Below are positions 6,724-14,148 of a stretch of DNA of 18,765 nt, one piece after another (within the stretch, counting starts at the first letter, position 1; every line of letters begins with the position of its first letter). The notes beneath the pieces are model-generated. The model was given only the letters and a program-made list of their open reading frames with translations. It had not been told where the DNA came from and made no database searches. The position numbers were made by a program, and so were the translations under genes. Origin of the DNA: Eubacteriales bacterium. GTDB taxonomy: Bacteria; Bacillota_A; Clostridia; Christensenellales; Aristaeellaceae. The DNA lies in contig JAQUXV010000016.1 of assembly GCA_028692205.1 (NCBI GenBank), positions 1 through 18,765 of the forward strand, written 5' to 3'.

Positions 6724-8925
6724 ATGGACGCCCATCAGCATAACCACCCCCATACGGATCACGAGCACGCGACTGCCGGCCATGAGGAGCATGAGCACAC
6801 GGATACGATGGCCCACATGGAATCTATGTCTCCACACGACTCTCATGCGCACGGCATGCACACAAAAGGCGCGTCCGACCCTGAGCAGGGGCATACCATG
6901 CAGCATGAAAACCATGCCTCCATGGATGCCCATGCCGGGCATACCGCTGGCATGGCGCACGACTCAGGCATGAGCGGCCACGCACACCACGCCATGATGG
7001 TGCAGGATTTCAAACGCCGGTTTTTCGTTTCCCTCGTGCTGACCCTCCCGATTCTGATTCTGTCACCGGCGATTCAGGGCTTCCTTGGGCTTACCCTGTC
7101 GATCCCCGGCGGTAAATACATCCTATTCGCCTTATCGACACTGCTGTTCGTGTACGGTGGCAAGCCGTTTTTCAAGGGTGCGCTGGAAGAACTGAAGCAG
7201 AAAGCGCCCGCCATGATGACGCTGATCGCCTTTGCCATTTCCGTTTCCTATCTGTACAGTGCCCTGACTGTGTTCGTGCTGGCGGGTATGGATTTCTTCT
7301 GGGAACTGGCAACACTGATCGTTATTATGCTGCTGGGGCACTGGATTGAAATGCGCTCGGTGATGGGCGCGTCCATGGCGCTGGAGGAGCTGGCCCGGCT
7401 GATGCCCGATACGGCGCACCGGATTGGGGAAGGCGGCGAAGCGGTGGATGTGCCGGTCAACGTTCTGACAACCGGCGATGTGGTGCTCGTCAAACCCGGT
7501 GAAAAAGTCCCGATTGACGGAAAGATCATCGAGGGTGCGTCGTCGATCAACGAATCCATGATCACCGGCGAATCTGCTCCCGTGGATAAAAAGGCCGGGG
7601 ACGAGGTGACCGGCGGTTCCGTGAACGGCGACGGCGCTTTCCGGTTCACCGTGGAACGCGTGGGTGATAACACGTTCCTGTCGCAGGTGATCCGACTGGT
7701 GCGGGAAGCGCAGGCATCCAAATCCAAAACGCAGCGGTTGGCGGATACCGCGGCCAAATGGCTGTTTTTCATTGCGCTGGCTTCCGGCATTGCTACCTTT
7801 GCCGTATGGCTCGCCTTGGGGTACGGGCTCAACTTTGCCATTACCCGCGCGGTCACGGTGATCGTCATCTGCTGCCCCCATGCGCTTGGGCTGGCGATTC
7901 CGCTGGTCACATCCGTTTCCACCAGCATCGGCGCGAAGCACGGGCTACTGATCCGCAACCGGGCCGCCTTTGAAAACGCTAGAAACCTGAACACCGTCGT
8001 GTTTGATAAAACCGGCACGCTGACCGAAGGGAAGTTCGGCGTGACGGATCTTCACGCCGACCAGCTGACGGAAAAGGAACTGTTGACCTATGCCGCTTCG
8101 GTGGAAGTCAATTCCGAGCACCTGATTGCTAAGGGCATTCTGCGGGAAGCGGAAAAACAGAATTGTACGCTGCTGCCCGTGCGGGAGCCCCTGACGCTGC
8201 CCGGCAAGGGACTGCAGGCCACGCTGGAGGGCAAGCAGATTATGGTCGTAAGTCCGGGGTATCTGCGGGAGCAAAAAATACCGTTTGACGAAAGCAGATA
8301 CGCCGAACATGCCGGGCAGGGAAAGACCGTTGTTTTTGTGTTGGTGGATCATTTACTGATGGGCTCCATCGCCCTATCCGACATCGTTCGGGACACGGCC
8401 AAAACTGCTGTGCAGCAACTGAAATCCATGGGGGTTCAATCCATCATGCTGACCGGGGATAATCGGAAAGCCGCAGCCTATGTGGCGGACAAGCTGGGCA
8501 TCGACCAGGTGTTTGCGGAAATGCTGCCCGACCAGAAGGCTGAAACGGTAGACAGGCTACACCGGGAAGGGCGCATGGTCGCGATGACGGGCGACGGCAT
8601 CAACGACGCGCCGTCGCTGGCCAAGGCTGATCTGGGCATCGCCATTGGCACCGGTACGGACGTCGCCGTGGAGACGGCGGACGTGATTCTGGTCAAAAAC
8701 AACCCGCTGGATATCCTGAGGATCATTCAGCTATCCAAAGCAATTTACCACAAAATGGTTCAGAACCTCGCGTGGGCAACCGGTTATAATATCCTCGCCC
8801 TGCCGCTGGCCGCCGGAGTGCTTTACCCCCTTGGCATTGTGCTGAACCCGGCGATTGGCGCGGTGCTGATGTCGCTGAGCACGATCATCGTGGCCATCAA
8901 TGCCCGGCTATTGAAAATCGACTGA
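6724..8925 (+). CDS. copB: CopB-type P1B copper/silver-exporting ATPase
   Basis: 733 residues. The first ~92 form a cytoplasmic His/Met-rich extension (about 23 His and ten Met; many H-x-H and M-x-H groups) in place of CxxC heavy-metal domains. The core has the actuator TGES (281-284), the transmembrane metal site CPH (384-386, preceded by another Cys), phospho-Asp 428 in DKTGTLTEG, and the hinge MTGDGINDAP (from about 621). The final TM helices include NPAIGAVLMSLST. The CPH signature and His-rich tail are those of the CopB subgroup, which exports Cu+/Ag+ (or Cu2+) across the membrane, rather than CopA (CPC). ATG 6724 has AAAGGAG 8 nt upstream. It probably reads through from the two-component operon, since no strong promoter is seen in 6629-6723. 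The transcript ends at the hairpin 8944-8975. Confidence 0.93.
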   Translation: MDAHQHNHPHTDHEHATAGHEEHEHTDTMAHMESMSPHDSHAHGMHTKGASDPEQGHTMQHENHASMDAHAGHTAGMAHDSGMSGHAHHAMMVQDFKRRFFVSLVLTLPILILSPAIQGFLGLTLSIPGGKYILFALSTLLFVYGGKPFFKGALEELKQKAPAMMTLIAFAISVSYLYSALTVFVLAGMDFFWELATLIVIMLLGHWIEMRSVMGASMALEELARLMPDTAHRIGEGGEAVDVPVNVLTTGDVVLVKPGEKVPIDGKIIEGASSINESMITGESAPVDKKAGDEVTGGSVNGDGAFRFTVERVGDNTFLSQVIRLVREAQASKSKTQRLADTAAKWLFFIALASGIATFAVWLALGYGLNFAITRAVTVIVICCPHALGLAIPLVTSVSTSIGAKHGLLIRNRAAFENARNLNTVVFDKTGTLTEGKFGVTDLHADQLTEKELLTYAASVEVNSEHLIAKGILREAEKQNCTLLPVREPLTLPGKGLQATLEGKQIMVVSPGYLREQKIPFDESRYAEHAGQGKTVVFVLVDHLLMGSIALSDIVRDTAKTAVQQLKSMGVQSIMLTGDNRKAAAYVADKLGIDQVFAEMLPDQKAETVDRLHREGRMVAMTGDGINDAPSLAKADLGIAIGTGTDVAVETADVILVKNNPLDILRIIQLSKAIYHKMVQNLAWATGYNILALPLAAGVLYPLGIVLNPAIGAVLMSLSTIIVAINARLLKID

Positions 8926-8943
8926 ACTTGCCTTGTTATAGCG

Positions 8944-8975
8944 AAAAAGCCTTCTCCGTTGTGGGAAGGCTTTTT
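8944..8975. terminator. Bidirectional terminator between copB and cupredoxin gene
   Basis: The arms AAAAAGCCTTC (8944-8954) and GAAGGCTTTTT (8965-8975) form an 11-bp stem with a 10-nt loop. A-run and T-run serve both convergent transcripts: copB (plus) and the cupredoxin gene (minus). Confidence 0.9.
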
Positions 8976-8998
8976 GCTGTCGGTTCCGTGTTGGCAGT

Positions 8999-9646
8999 TT
9001 ACTCGATGACGATCATACCATACATGCCTTCTGCCGCATGGCCGGGGTACTGGCAGAGGTAGTAGAATGTGCCTGCTGTACCAGCCTGGAACGTGACTTC
9101 CGCGACCGGATACTCGTCGGCGTTCGCCGCCGGTAAGGTGCGAATAAAGCTGCCCGGGTATACTCCGCCGCTCATCATGGCCATGTAATAGTAGGGGGGA
9201 GCAGCAGTCGTGATTTCAAAGGCATGCGGCATACCTTCATCCGCGTTGACAAACTCCAGCGTAACAGTCGCGTCCTTTGGCAGATAAATCGTCGGGTTCA
9301 CAAGCCCTGCGACGACAAACTTTTCATCCGCTTCCTCCGGCCCTCCAAGCATCACAATCTTGATGTCGTTGCCGGTGTAGGTGACGGTGTTTGCCGCTTC
9401 ATCGACCTGTGCGTTTGCTTGCGCAGTCTGGATATCCGTTTGAAGCTCCGCTTCGGTTTTGGTTTCAACGTCGTTCCCGTAATAGGCGTATCCGCCCATC
9501 ATCCCTACAGAACGATTGGTTGTATAGGTACCCATCATGCCGGGCCAGTACCCAGCCTGCTGGGTAAAACTAGTGGCGCCGAAAACCAGCAGAGCCAACG
9601 CAAGCAAGCCGAGAACCACAATCAGGATTTTTCGATTGGTATTCAT
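8999..9646 (-). CDS. Membrane-anchored type-1 copper protein (cupredoxin, rusticyanin/sulfocyanin-like)
   Basis: 215 residues. An N-terminal hydrophobic segment (about 7-24) acts as signal peptide or anchor. A Met/Tyr/Gly-rich linker (about 33-56, with PGMMG and GMMGGY) is followed by a cupredoxin beta-barrel (about 85-215). The blue-copper ligands are visible: H141 in MPHAFEI, then C198, H203 and M208 in the C-x4-H-x4-M pattern (LCQYPGHAAEGM). The family carries electrons or sequesters copper on the outer face of the membrane. Here the setting suggests copper buffering outside the cell. AAAGGAGG lies 8 nt before ATG 9646. Its promoter has the same paired CTCCAT boxes as the SHOCT gene, so control by the adjacent two-component system is inferred. 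It converges on copB. Confidence 0.85.
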   Translation of the reverse strand: MNTNRKILIVVLGLLALALLVFGATSFTQQAGYWPGMMGTYTTNRSVGMMGGYAYYGNDVETKTEAELQTDIQTAQANAQVDEAANTVTYTGNDIKIVMLGGPEEADEKFVVAGLVNPTIYLPKDATVTLEFVNADEGMPHAFEITTAAPPYYYMAMMSGGVYPGSFIRTLPAANADEYPVAEVTFQAGTAGTFYYLCQYPGHAAEGMYGMIVIE

Positions 9647-9677
9647 GAGTCATGCCTCCTTTCATGTTTACACTTGT

Positions 9678-9710
9678 ACTGTAAAGGAGGACTATGGAGT
9701 TTTTATGGAG
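9678..9710 (-). promoter_or_regulatory. Cupredoxin-gene promoter with paired CTCCAT boxes
   Basis: Two ATGGAG copies on the plus strand (9694-9699 and 9705-9710), CTCCAT in gene orientation, are spaced exactly 11 bp apart. They are followed 10 nt later by candidate -10 TACAGT (complement of 9678-9683). Box sequence, 11-bp period and 10-nt distance to the -10 are the same as at the SHOCT promoter. Confidence 0.6.
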
Positions 9711-9723
9711 TTTTCTGAGGAGT

Positions 9724-10041
9724 CAAGCTGCTTCGAAACAAGAAGGATCGGCATGCAGGTAATAAAAGGCGGGATACTCTCGGCAATATTTTTCGGAGTA
9801 CGAGGGCGAGATTCTCTTACATAAAGCGGCCCAAAAGACCGTGGATGAATTGAGCGTGAAGGAACTCCACACCATCAAGAATTTGGATCAGAAATATACA
9901 GCGCTGCTTTCAGAGAAGAAAGCAGCATTTGCAGAGTATTACACTGTCCGCGAAGTGATGTAGGAGCTGATGGTTCATAAATGGAACGTGAACAATACCT
10001 TTGGCGGTCAGGAAAACAGAGAAGGTTCTTGGGGACGGTGA
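9724..10041 (+). pseudogene. Relic of a Tn1549-like mobilization relaxase (C-terminal fragment)
   Basis: From about 9766 the frame reads KAGYSRQYFSEYEGEILL, HKAAQKTVDEL, IKNLDQKYTALLSEKKAAFAEY and VREVM, then TAG at 9961. It resumes in frame as ELMVHKWNVN and ends at TGA 10039-10041. This matches the C-terminal helical region of relaxases of Tn1549-like conjugative elements ('YRKAGYSKK...E.EILLHKAAK..FDEL...L..EKKAAY.EY...REEM.EL...K.NV'). The preceding bases 9724-9765 continue the homology in another frame (CFETRRIGMQVIK). The visible lesions are therefore a frameshift near 9765, one nonsense codon, and loss of the whole catalytic N-terminus. There is no function left; it marks past occupation by a conjugative element. 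The truncation point lies within about 15 bp of the cupredoxin promoter boxes. Confidence 0.75.
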
Positions 10042-10082
10042 TCGTGATTATTTATTGCAACTTCGTTTTCAAGTAACAGGGT

Positions 10083-10235
10083 TTATATTGTCGCCTTTAT
10101 TTTATCATAAGGCGTTTGCTCGTTAACCATATACTTTAGAAAGTGAGGGGCATGTTTCATTTCAAGAACATTCTGCCGGAGATTCATAAACCCATTTTCT
10201 TCGCATTGCGCGCATTCGCTTTTAACCGTACCCAT
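10083..10235 (-). CDS. 50-residue CxxC mini-protein, start abutting the GyrI-like stop
   Basis: The ATG (10233-10235) directly follows the TAG stop of the upstream gene (TAGATG). The frame runs 50 codons to TAA at 10083-10085. The protein has C-x2-C near the N-terminus (SECAQCEENGF), then an amphipathic helix (MNLRQNVLEMKHAPHFLKYM) and a charged end (TPYDKIKATI). Amino acid use looks protein-like, but I do not recognise a family. There is no good ribosome site, so translation would depend on re-initiation after the GyrI-like gene, or on readthrough of TAG giving an extended GyrI protein. The gap from 10042 to 10082 is empty. It could also be a chance frame. Confidence 0.4.
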   Translation of the reverse strand: MGTVKSECAQCEENGFMNLRQNVLEMKHAPHFLKYMVNEQTPYDKIKATI

Positions 10236-10862
10236 CTACCGAATCGGATGACGGATGACGGTTTTCCATTGTGACGCATCTACTTTTCGGGTATCCGAAA
10301 GATAGATTTCGTGGTGCAGGCGCGTATCCGTCATGTCATTCGTGTATCCGTTTTCCCTCAGATACTTGTCCATAATGGCAACCGTGGCAGGCTCGTCGTC
10401 AAACGGGCCAATGTGCATAATTTGCACACACAAACCTTCGTCAACCGTTAAAAACTCCGCCGCAGAACAATCCATCTTTTTCTTTTTGGATGCCTCTGTC
10501 ACCGCCCAATCAAAATCGTCCTTTGTCACAAAGTCCGGCAGGCGTATCACAGAAATCCAGTGAAACGAGTCCTTATTTCCGTAATCAACGCCAGCAACAT
10601 CTTTCTGCCACCAGAAACCCTCCAGTGGCGGAACCACGTATTCAAAAAAACCAGCAATTTTGTGCGCGCCTTTATAGCTCATTTTAAGGGTATAGGCAAC
10701 CGCGTATAGAATGCCGATCGCCCGCTGATAGGCTCCGCCTTCCTGATTCGGGTTGCCTTCTCCCCGTACCGCAATATAGTTGGCGGCCGGAACCGTAACA
10801 ATCTCCGGCTTGTTCTTGGGCATATAAAACTCTTTGTATTCTTTTCTGAAATCAAAAGCCAT
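10236..10862 (-). CDS. Stand-alone GyrI-like small-molecule-binding protein
   Basis: About 208 residues matching the GyrI-like (SHS2-fold) family in its stand-alone form. The N-terminus is FDFRKEYKEFYMPKNKPEIV. The typical VPAANYIAVRGEGNPN strand, ALKMSYKG-like segment (here TLKMSYKGAHK), a WWQKD loop and a family-like C-terminal end (WKTVIRHPIR) follow. The frame starts at 10883, but GGGAGG lies 6 nt before ATG 10860-10862, so I use that start. Relatives bind hydrophobic drugs, and some hydrolyse cyclopropane-containing genotoxins; the ligand here is unknown. It lies downstream of a MerR regulator that itself carries a GyrI-like C-terminal domain, so sensor and stand-alone protein may bind the same compound. 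It is probably cotranscribed with the BtrH-like gene (49-nt gap). Confidence 0.8.
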   Translation of the reverse strand: MAFDFRKEYKEFYMPKNKPEIVTVPAANYIAVRGEGNPNQEGGAYQRAIGILYAVAYTLKMSYKGAHKIAGFFEYVVPPLEGFWWQKDVAGVDYGNKDSFHWISVIRLPDFVTKDDFDWAVTEASKKKKMDCSAAEFLTVDEGLCVQIMHIGPFDDEPATVAIMDKYLRENGYTNDMTDTRLHHEIYLSDTRKVDASQWKTVIRHPIR

Positions 10863-10911
10863 ATCATAACCTCCCAGCTTCATTTTGGTTTACGTACATT
10901 CGTTTGGAATA

Positions 10912-11970
10912 TTACTTCCCCAGAAGCACAAATTGATCCTCCATGATATCCATAACGTTAGTAAACAGCCCTGGTAGTTCATGCGTCCCATCGCGTTTCC
11001 CGGTCAGATAGGCCACGATGATATTGGTAATTTCGGAGATGAATGCGGCGCCTTCCTGGAAATGTGCGGCGGCTGTAAGCCACGCTTTATTGTTATATTC
11101 TTGGCCCATATCATCAAGAATCCGGCTCATTTTATCAAAGCCGCCACAAAAAGCCACTTCGTCCGGCGCATCAATCCCCCGCAGTGCATTGGGAACCGTC
11201 GGTACGGTGCCAAAGAATGTTACCATGTTTTCAAGCAGCTTATCGTACTCCTCTTTTGTGAGCTCGCTTTTCAGCTGGGGCAGCTCGTGAATGAATTTCT
11301 CAAAGCCCTTTTTCCCAACAAAGTTCACCGGCGGATGTAAGAACATCTCGCCCCTTGTAGCCAGCGCTTCCTTTGCAATCTGGCATTTGTTCTTTGTAGC
11401 GTTCATCCTGATGGTGCAGACGGTATTTGGTTTTGAAAGCCCAGGGTAACCGCAGTCCCACGCCTGGCGAAGCGCATCCAAAGGCAGCGTCTGCGCTTCC
11501 TGGCGTGCACAATCAAGCAAATCAATGCATTGCGCAGCCTCATCGTAACCGATCATCAATACATAATGAAACGGAATATGGTCTCCGTGATACAGCTTTG
11601 GGAAGTACGGCAGATAGTACATATCCAGCGCGCCTAAAACGATCGGATACCCGGCGTCGATCTCCGCCTTGGCCTTCGTAAGCGCCTGTTCAAAGGTTTG
11701 ATACTCGTAATGCTTGTATGTGAAGCCTGCGATGGGCGCCAAAAACCGATACATCTGCTTTGTGCGCCCGTCCCCCAACGAAACCATCCGCTTCAGGGCT
11801 GATTTAGGCGTTTTCCGATAGCAAAACGAGCCAAATGAGGAAAGGCTGAAAAAGAAGCTCGGCGGAAGAGCTTCTCCGGTATCCCGGATATATAAATCCT
11901 CAATACCGTTCCACATACATTCGTAATCATCCAGATGATGCTGTACCGCAAGGATCTTCTTTGCCATCAT
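10912..11970 (-). CDS. BtrH N-terminal-domain protein (putative cysteine acyltransferase/peptidase-like)
   Basis: 352 residues. The N-terminal ~200 resemble the butirosin biosynthesis protein H N-terminal domain: a Cys early in the chain (HHLDDYECMWNG, C18), then FFFSLSSFGSF and GYPIVLGALDMYYLPYF. A HYVLMIGYDE motif follows (His near 136), with an Asp further on in CIDLLDC. This order suggests a Cys-His-Asp papain/C39-like fold. The C-terminal half is helical and resembles the DUF4872-type partner domain. BtrH itself transfers an acyl group from a carrier protein onto an aminoglycoside; most homologues have no known substrate. AAGGAGG sits 6 nt before ATG 11968-11970. It lies 63 nt after the MerR gene and 49 nt before the GyrI-like gene. 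No carrier protein or peptide precursor gene is adjacent. Confidence 0.7.
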   Translation of the reverse strand: MMAKKILAVQHHLDDYECMWNGIEDLYIRDTGEALPPSFFFSLSSFGSFCYRKTPKSALKRMVSLGDGRTKQMYRFLAPIAGFTYKHYEYQTFEQALTKAKAEIDAGYPIVLGALDMYYLPYFPKLYHGDHIPFHYVLMIGYDEAAQCIDLLDCARQEAQTLPLDALRQAWDCGYPGLSKPNTVCTIRMNATKNKCQIAKEALATRGEMFLHPPVNFVGKKGFEKFIHELPQLKSELTKEEYDKLLENMVTFFGTVPTVPNALRGIDAPDEVAFCGGFDKMSRILDDMGQEYNNKAWLTAAAHFQEGAAFISEITNIIVAYLTGKRDGTHELPGLFTNVMDIMEDQFVLLGK

Positions 11971-12033
11971 TGGAAACCTCCTTGTGCCAGCCAAGCTGAC
12001 AACCGGAGCATATACCCTCGCACCATGGAAGAG

Positions 12034-12852
12034 TCAAGAACAATTTTTAATGGGATAGCAAATTTCGGTGACATAGTTTTCAGGGTTTGGTTCGTTTCCC
12101 GGCGAGACATAGTAGACGTTGAACGCTTTTCCGGAAATCCTGTATCCATTTTCAACGATCCAGTGATAAATATACCGGTTGATTTCGCCTATCCGGCTGT
12201 AGATGCCCTGAAACGCCACAACAGCTACATCTGTTTCCGGCATCTCCCAGAAGCGCAGCCCCACTATGCCCGGGTCCCCCTGATCAATGACCCTGAAAAC
12301 CTCCGTATCGATGCAGTTTTTCTCAAAATCCACACTGTGTGTGATCGCCATACTATAGGGTACGTCCGCCAGCCTGACTCCATGGACTTGGCATGCTCTG
12401 TTAAGGCGTTCCCACAGCAGCCCTTCTTCATTGAAGGCACGTATCACATCCCGCAAACCGACGACCCTGCGCGCGGAAAAGTGCTTCACGCTGACGGACA
12501 GTGTATATTCGTTTCGCGCATCAAGTTCATCAAGCGCCTGCCGCATCTGCGCAATCTGCTTTTTCGTTATGGATAGGAATTCTTCCCGCTCTTTCAGCTT
12601 TTCTTCCAGAAAGCCCCTTATCCGGCTATCCGGCGTGTCATCTGTCAGAATTTCAGCGGCTTCATGCAAGCCGAAGCCAAGGCGCTTTAACACCTGAATA
12701 TGATTCGCCCGGACAATCTGCTTTTCACCATAAAAGCGGTAGCCTGTCATGCCGTCCACCTGTTCCGGCTTGAGCAATCCAATCTTGTCGTAATTGCGGA
12801 GCATGTGAATGCTGATGCCGGTCAGCGTTGAGAATTCGCCGATTTTAAGCAT
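12034..12852 (-). CDS. MerR-family regulator with GyrI-like effector-binding domain
   Basis: 272 residues. An N-terminal MerR winged HTH (about 1-70; LKIGEFSTLTGISIHMLRNYDKIGLL, GYRFY) is followed by a dimerisation coiled coil (about 75-112, RGFLEEKLKEREEFLSITKK). A C-terminal GyrI-like ligand domain (about 118-270) contains ARRVVGLRDVI, VAVVAFQGIYSRIGE and the typical YHWIVENGYRISG. This is the BmrR-type architecture that senses hydrophobic or cationic compounds and activates the downstream genes from a promoter with a long spacer. ATG 12852 has a modest AGGCGGTGA upstream. It heads the minus-strand set with the BtrH-like and GyrI-like genes. No efflux pump follows, unlike the usual BmrR arrangement. 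Confidence 0.88.
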   Translation of the reverse strand: MLKIGEFSTLTGISIHMLRNYDKIGLLKPEQVDGMTGYRFYGEKQIVRANHIQVLKRLGFGLHEAAEILTDDTPDSRIRGFLEEKLKEREEFLSITKKQIAQMRQALDELDARNEYTLSVSVKHFSARRVVGLRDVIRAFNEEGLLWERLNRACQVHGVRLADVPYSMAITHSVDFEKNCIDTEVFRVIDQGDPGIVGLRFWEMPETDVAVVAFQGIYSRIGEINRYIYHWIVENGYRISGKAFNVYYVSPGNEPNPENYVTEICYPIKNCS

Positions 12853-12952
12853 GGTTCACCGCCTGTTCATATGAATCTATCGATTATGATACCATGGTTG
12901 CAGAGCCAAATCCACTTTTGCTTATACTGTTGCCATACGCAATAAAAAATAA
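12853..12952 (-). promoter_or_regulatory. Probable promoter region of the MerR-BtrH-GyrI operon
   Basis: This is the only intergenic space upstream of the MerR gene. On the minus strand TATCAT/CATAAT (plus 12883-12891) is a possible -10. No good -35 or MerR-type dyad is evident at 17-20 bp, so the assignment is tentative. A perfect 10-bp palindrome TTCATATGAA (12866-12875) lies between it and the start codon. Confidence 0.3.
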
Positions 12953-13439
12953 CGGTTATGCGTATTCACTATTGACCGCGCCGAAGCGGACGCCATCATC
13001 TGGTTTCTGAACGAACGTCTGGCTACGCTCATCCCTCAACCGTTTCTGCACGCGGTGGGCAGTTCTTACTTCTCCGGTTTCCGCAAAAAGGCTTCCGCAC
13101 ATGTGGCGCGCCAGCGGCGGGGCGAGCTGCACCCATGGGACTGGACGATCCGCTGCCGGGGAATCGATCCAAACGCCTTCGAAATCGATATTACCCGCTA
13201 CGCCATGCATGCAGCAGTTCGCCCGTGCGCACGGAGCGGAAGCGATGCTTCCCGGCATCTGTCGGATGGATTACCCGTTTTCATGGCTGATAGGCAACGG
13301 TTTTCAGCGAACAAAAACACTCGGCGACGGGGCTGATTGCTGCAACTGCCGCTGTCAGCTGGAAGGCAACTGTGAATGGGCCCCGGCCGAAAACCCCCGT
13401 CTGATGGATGATCTCGGAGGGGCTCAACCCTTCAATTAA
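12953..13439 (+). pseudogene. Frameshifted, 5'-truncated ATC-hydrolase-like gene
   Basis: After a stop at 12950-12952 one frame reads IDRAEADAIIWFLNERLATL...GSSYFSGFRKK...WDWTIRCRGIDPNAFEIDITRYAM to about 13208. The homology then continues in another frame as QQFARAHGAEAMLPGICRMDYP, GNGFQRTKTLGDGADCCNC, to TAA at 13437-13439. The order 'EIDIT...Y.......G......C.MDY......G..F.RT.TL..GAD.C..R' is that of L-2-amino-thiazoline-4-carboxylate hydrolase family proteins. At the break the sequence is ATGCATGCAG; removing one ATGC restores a single frame, so a 4-bp tandem duplication explains the lesion. No ATG or ribosome site is present at the 5' end. The gene is dead, unless the frameshift is a sequencing error, in which case the missing start still needs explaining. 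Confidence 0.7.
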
Positions 13440-13541
13440 ATTCGTATCGACCGGCTTTGCTGGTCGGGCGGGGAGCTTGCGGCTTTGCCGTAAACAGCAC
13501 CCGTAAACTCAAAAATGTGGCGCAGCCAATTATTTAACAGC

Positions 13542-13581
13542 ATGAAACGCCGGTAATCCGAAAGGATCACCGGCGTTTCAT
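13542..13581 (-). terminator. Terminator of the arsenic operon
   Basis: A long stem pairs 13542-13559 with 13564-13581 (outer core ATGAAACGCCGGT) with one A/C mismatch and a GAAA tetraloop. It lies 18 nt past the stop of the acetyltransferase on the minus strand. There is no strong T-run, but stem length and position support a transcript end. Confidence 0.75.
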
Positions 13582-13599
13582 ATATCGTTTCGGGCATTT

Positions 13600-14148
13600 T
13601 CACTGCGCGGCGCTTGTCTCTTTCCCGCCGCAGGCACACTTGGAACCGCATCCCAAACGGTCACTTTCACTTCGCCGCTCCATCAGCACGGTGTTCCTCC
13701 AGCGGCCGAAACGATCCTGAGCTATCTTTTCCCGGTAGCCCACCATACGGAAGCCGCAGCTTTCGTGCAGCCGAACACTCGCCACATTCTCCTGCATGAT
13801 GCCGGATTGCAGCGTCCAGAACCCGCTTTCCTCGGAGCGGCGGATTATCTCCGTCAGGAGCGCTTTTCCGGCGCCGGTACCGCGATAGCTTTCGCCGATA
13901 TAGACGCTGACCTCCGCTACGCCCGCGTAAACACAGCGGCTCGATACGGCGGTGAGCGCCACCCAGCCGGCGACCTTGCCCTCTATGGCAGCCACAAACC
14001 TGCAAACTTTCAGGTGGGAAGCGTTCCAGGTTTCCCAGTCGGGACATTCCGTTTGAAACGTTGCAAGGTTCGTTGCCAACCCTTCCCGGTAAATTTTGCT
14101 TACCTCCGGCCAGTCTGCCTCAAGCATTTCCCTGATTTGATATTTCAT
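13600..14148 (-). CDS. arsN1: GNAT acetyltransferase of the ArsN / phosphinothricin-acetyltransferase type with Cys-rich tail
   Basis: 182 residues. The GNAT fold shows the start [20 protein letters not shown], the PAT-family segment [38 protein letters not shown] and the acetyl-CoA loop [10 protein letters not shown] (about 94-103). [20 protein letters not shown] follows. The PAT/ArsN group N-acetylates phosphinothricin and arsinothricin; its position after acr3 favours the arsenic substrate. The usual domain ends near LMERR (about 158). Here ~20 more residues follow, containing CGSKCACGG, an unusual Cys cluster like those on other proteins of this region. ATG 14148 lies inside acr3 (29-nt overlap) with no good ribosome site, so it is probably translationally coupled. 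Confidence 0.8.
   Translation of the reverse strand: MKYQIREMLEADWPEVSKIYREGLATNLATFQTECPDWETWNASHLKVCRFVAAIEGKVAGWVALTAVSSRCVYAGVAEVSVYIGESYRGTGAGKALLTEIIRRSEESGFWTLQSGIMQENVASVRLHESCGFRMVGYREKIAQDRFGRWRNTVLMERRSESDRLGCGSKCACGGKETSAAQ

Noticed and set aside
7132..8018. Long minus-strand frames opposite copB
   Set aside because: They are codon shadows of the ATPase; none has protein-like motifs.
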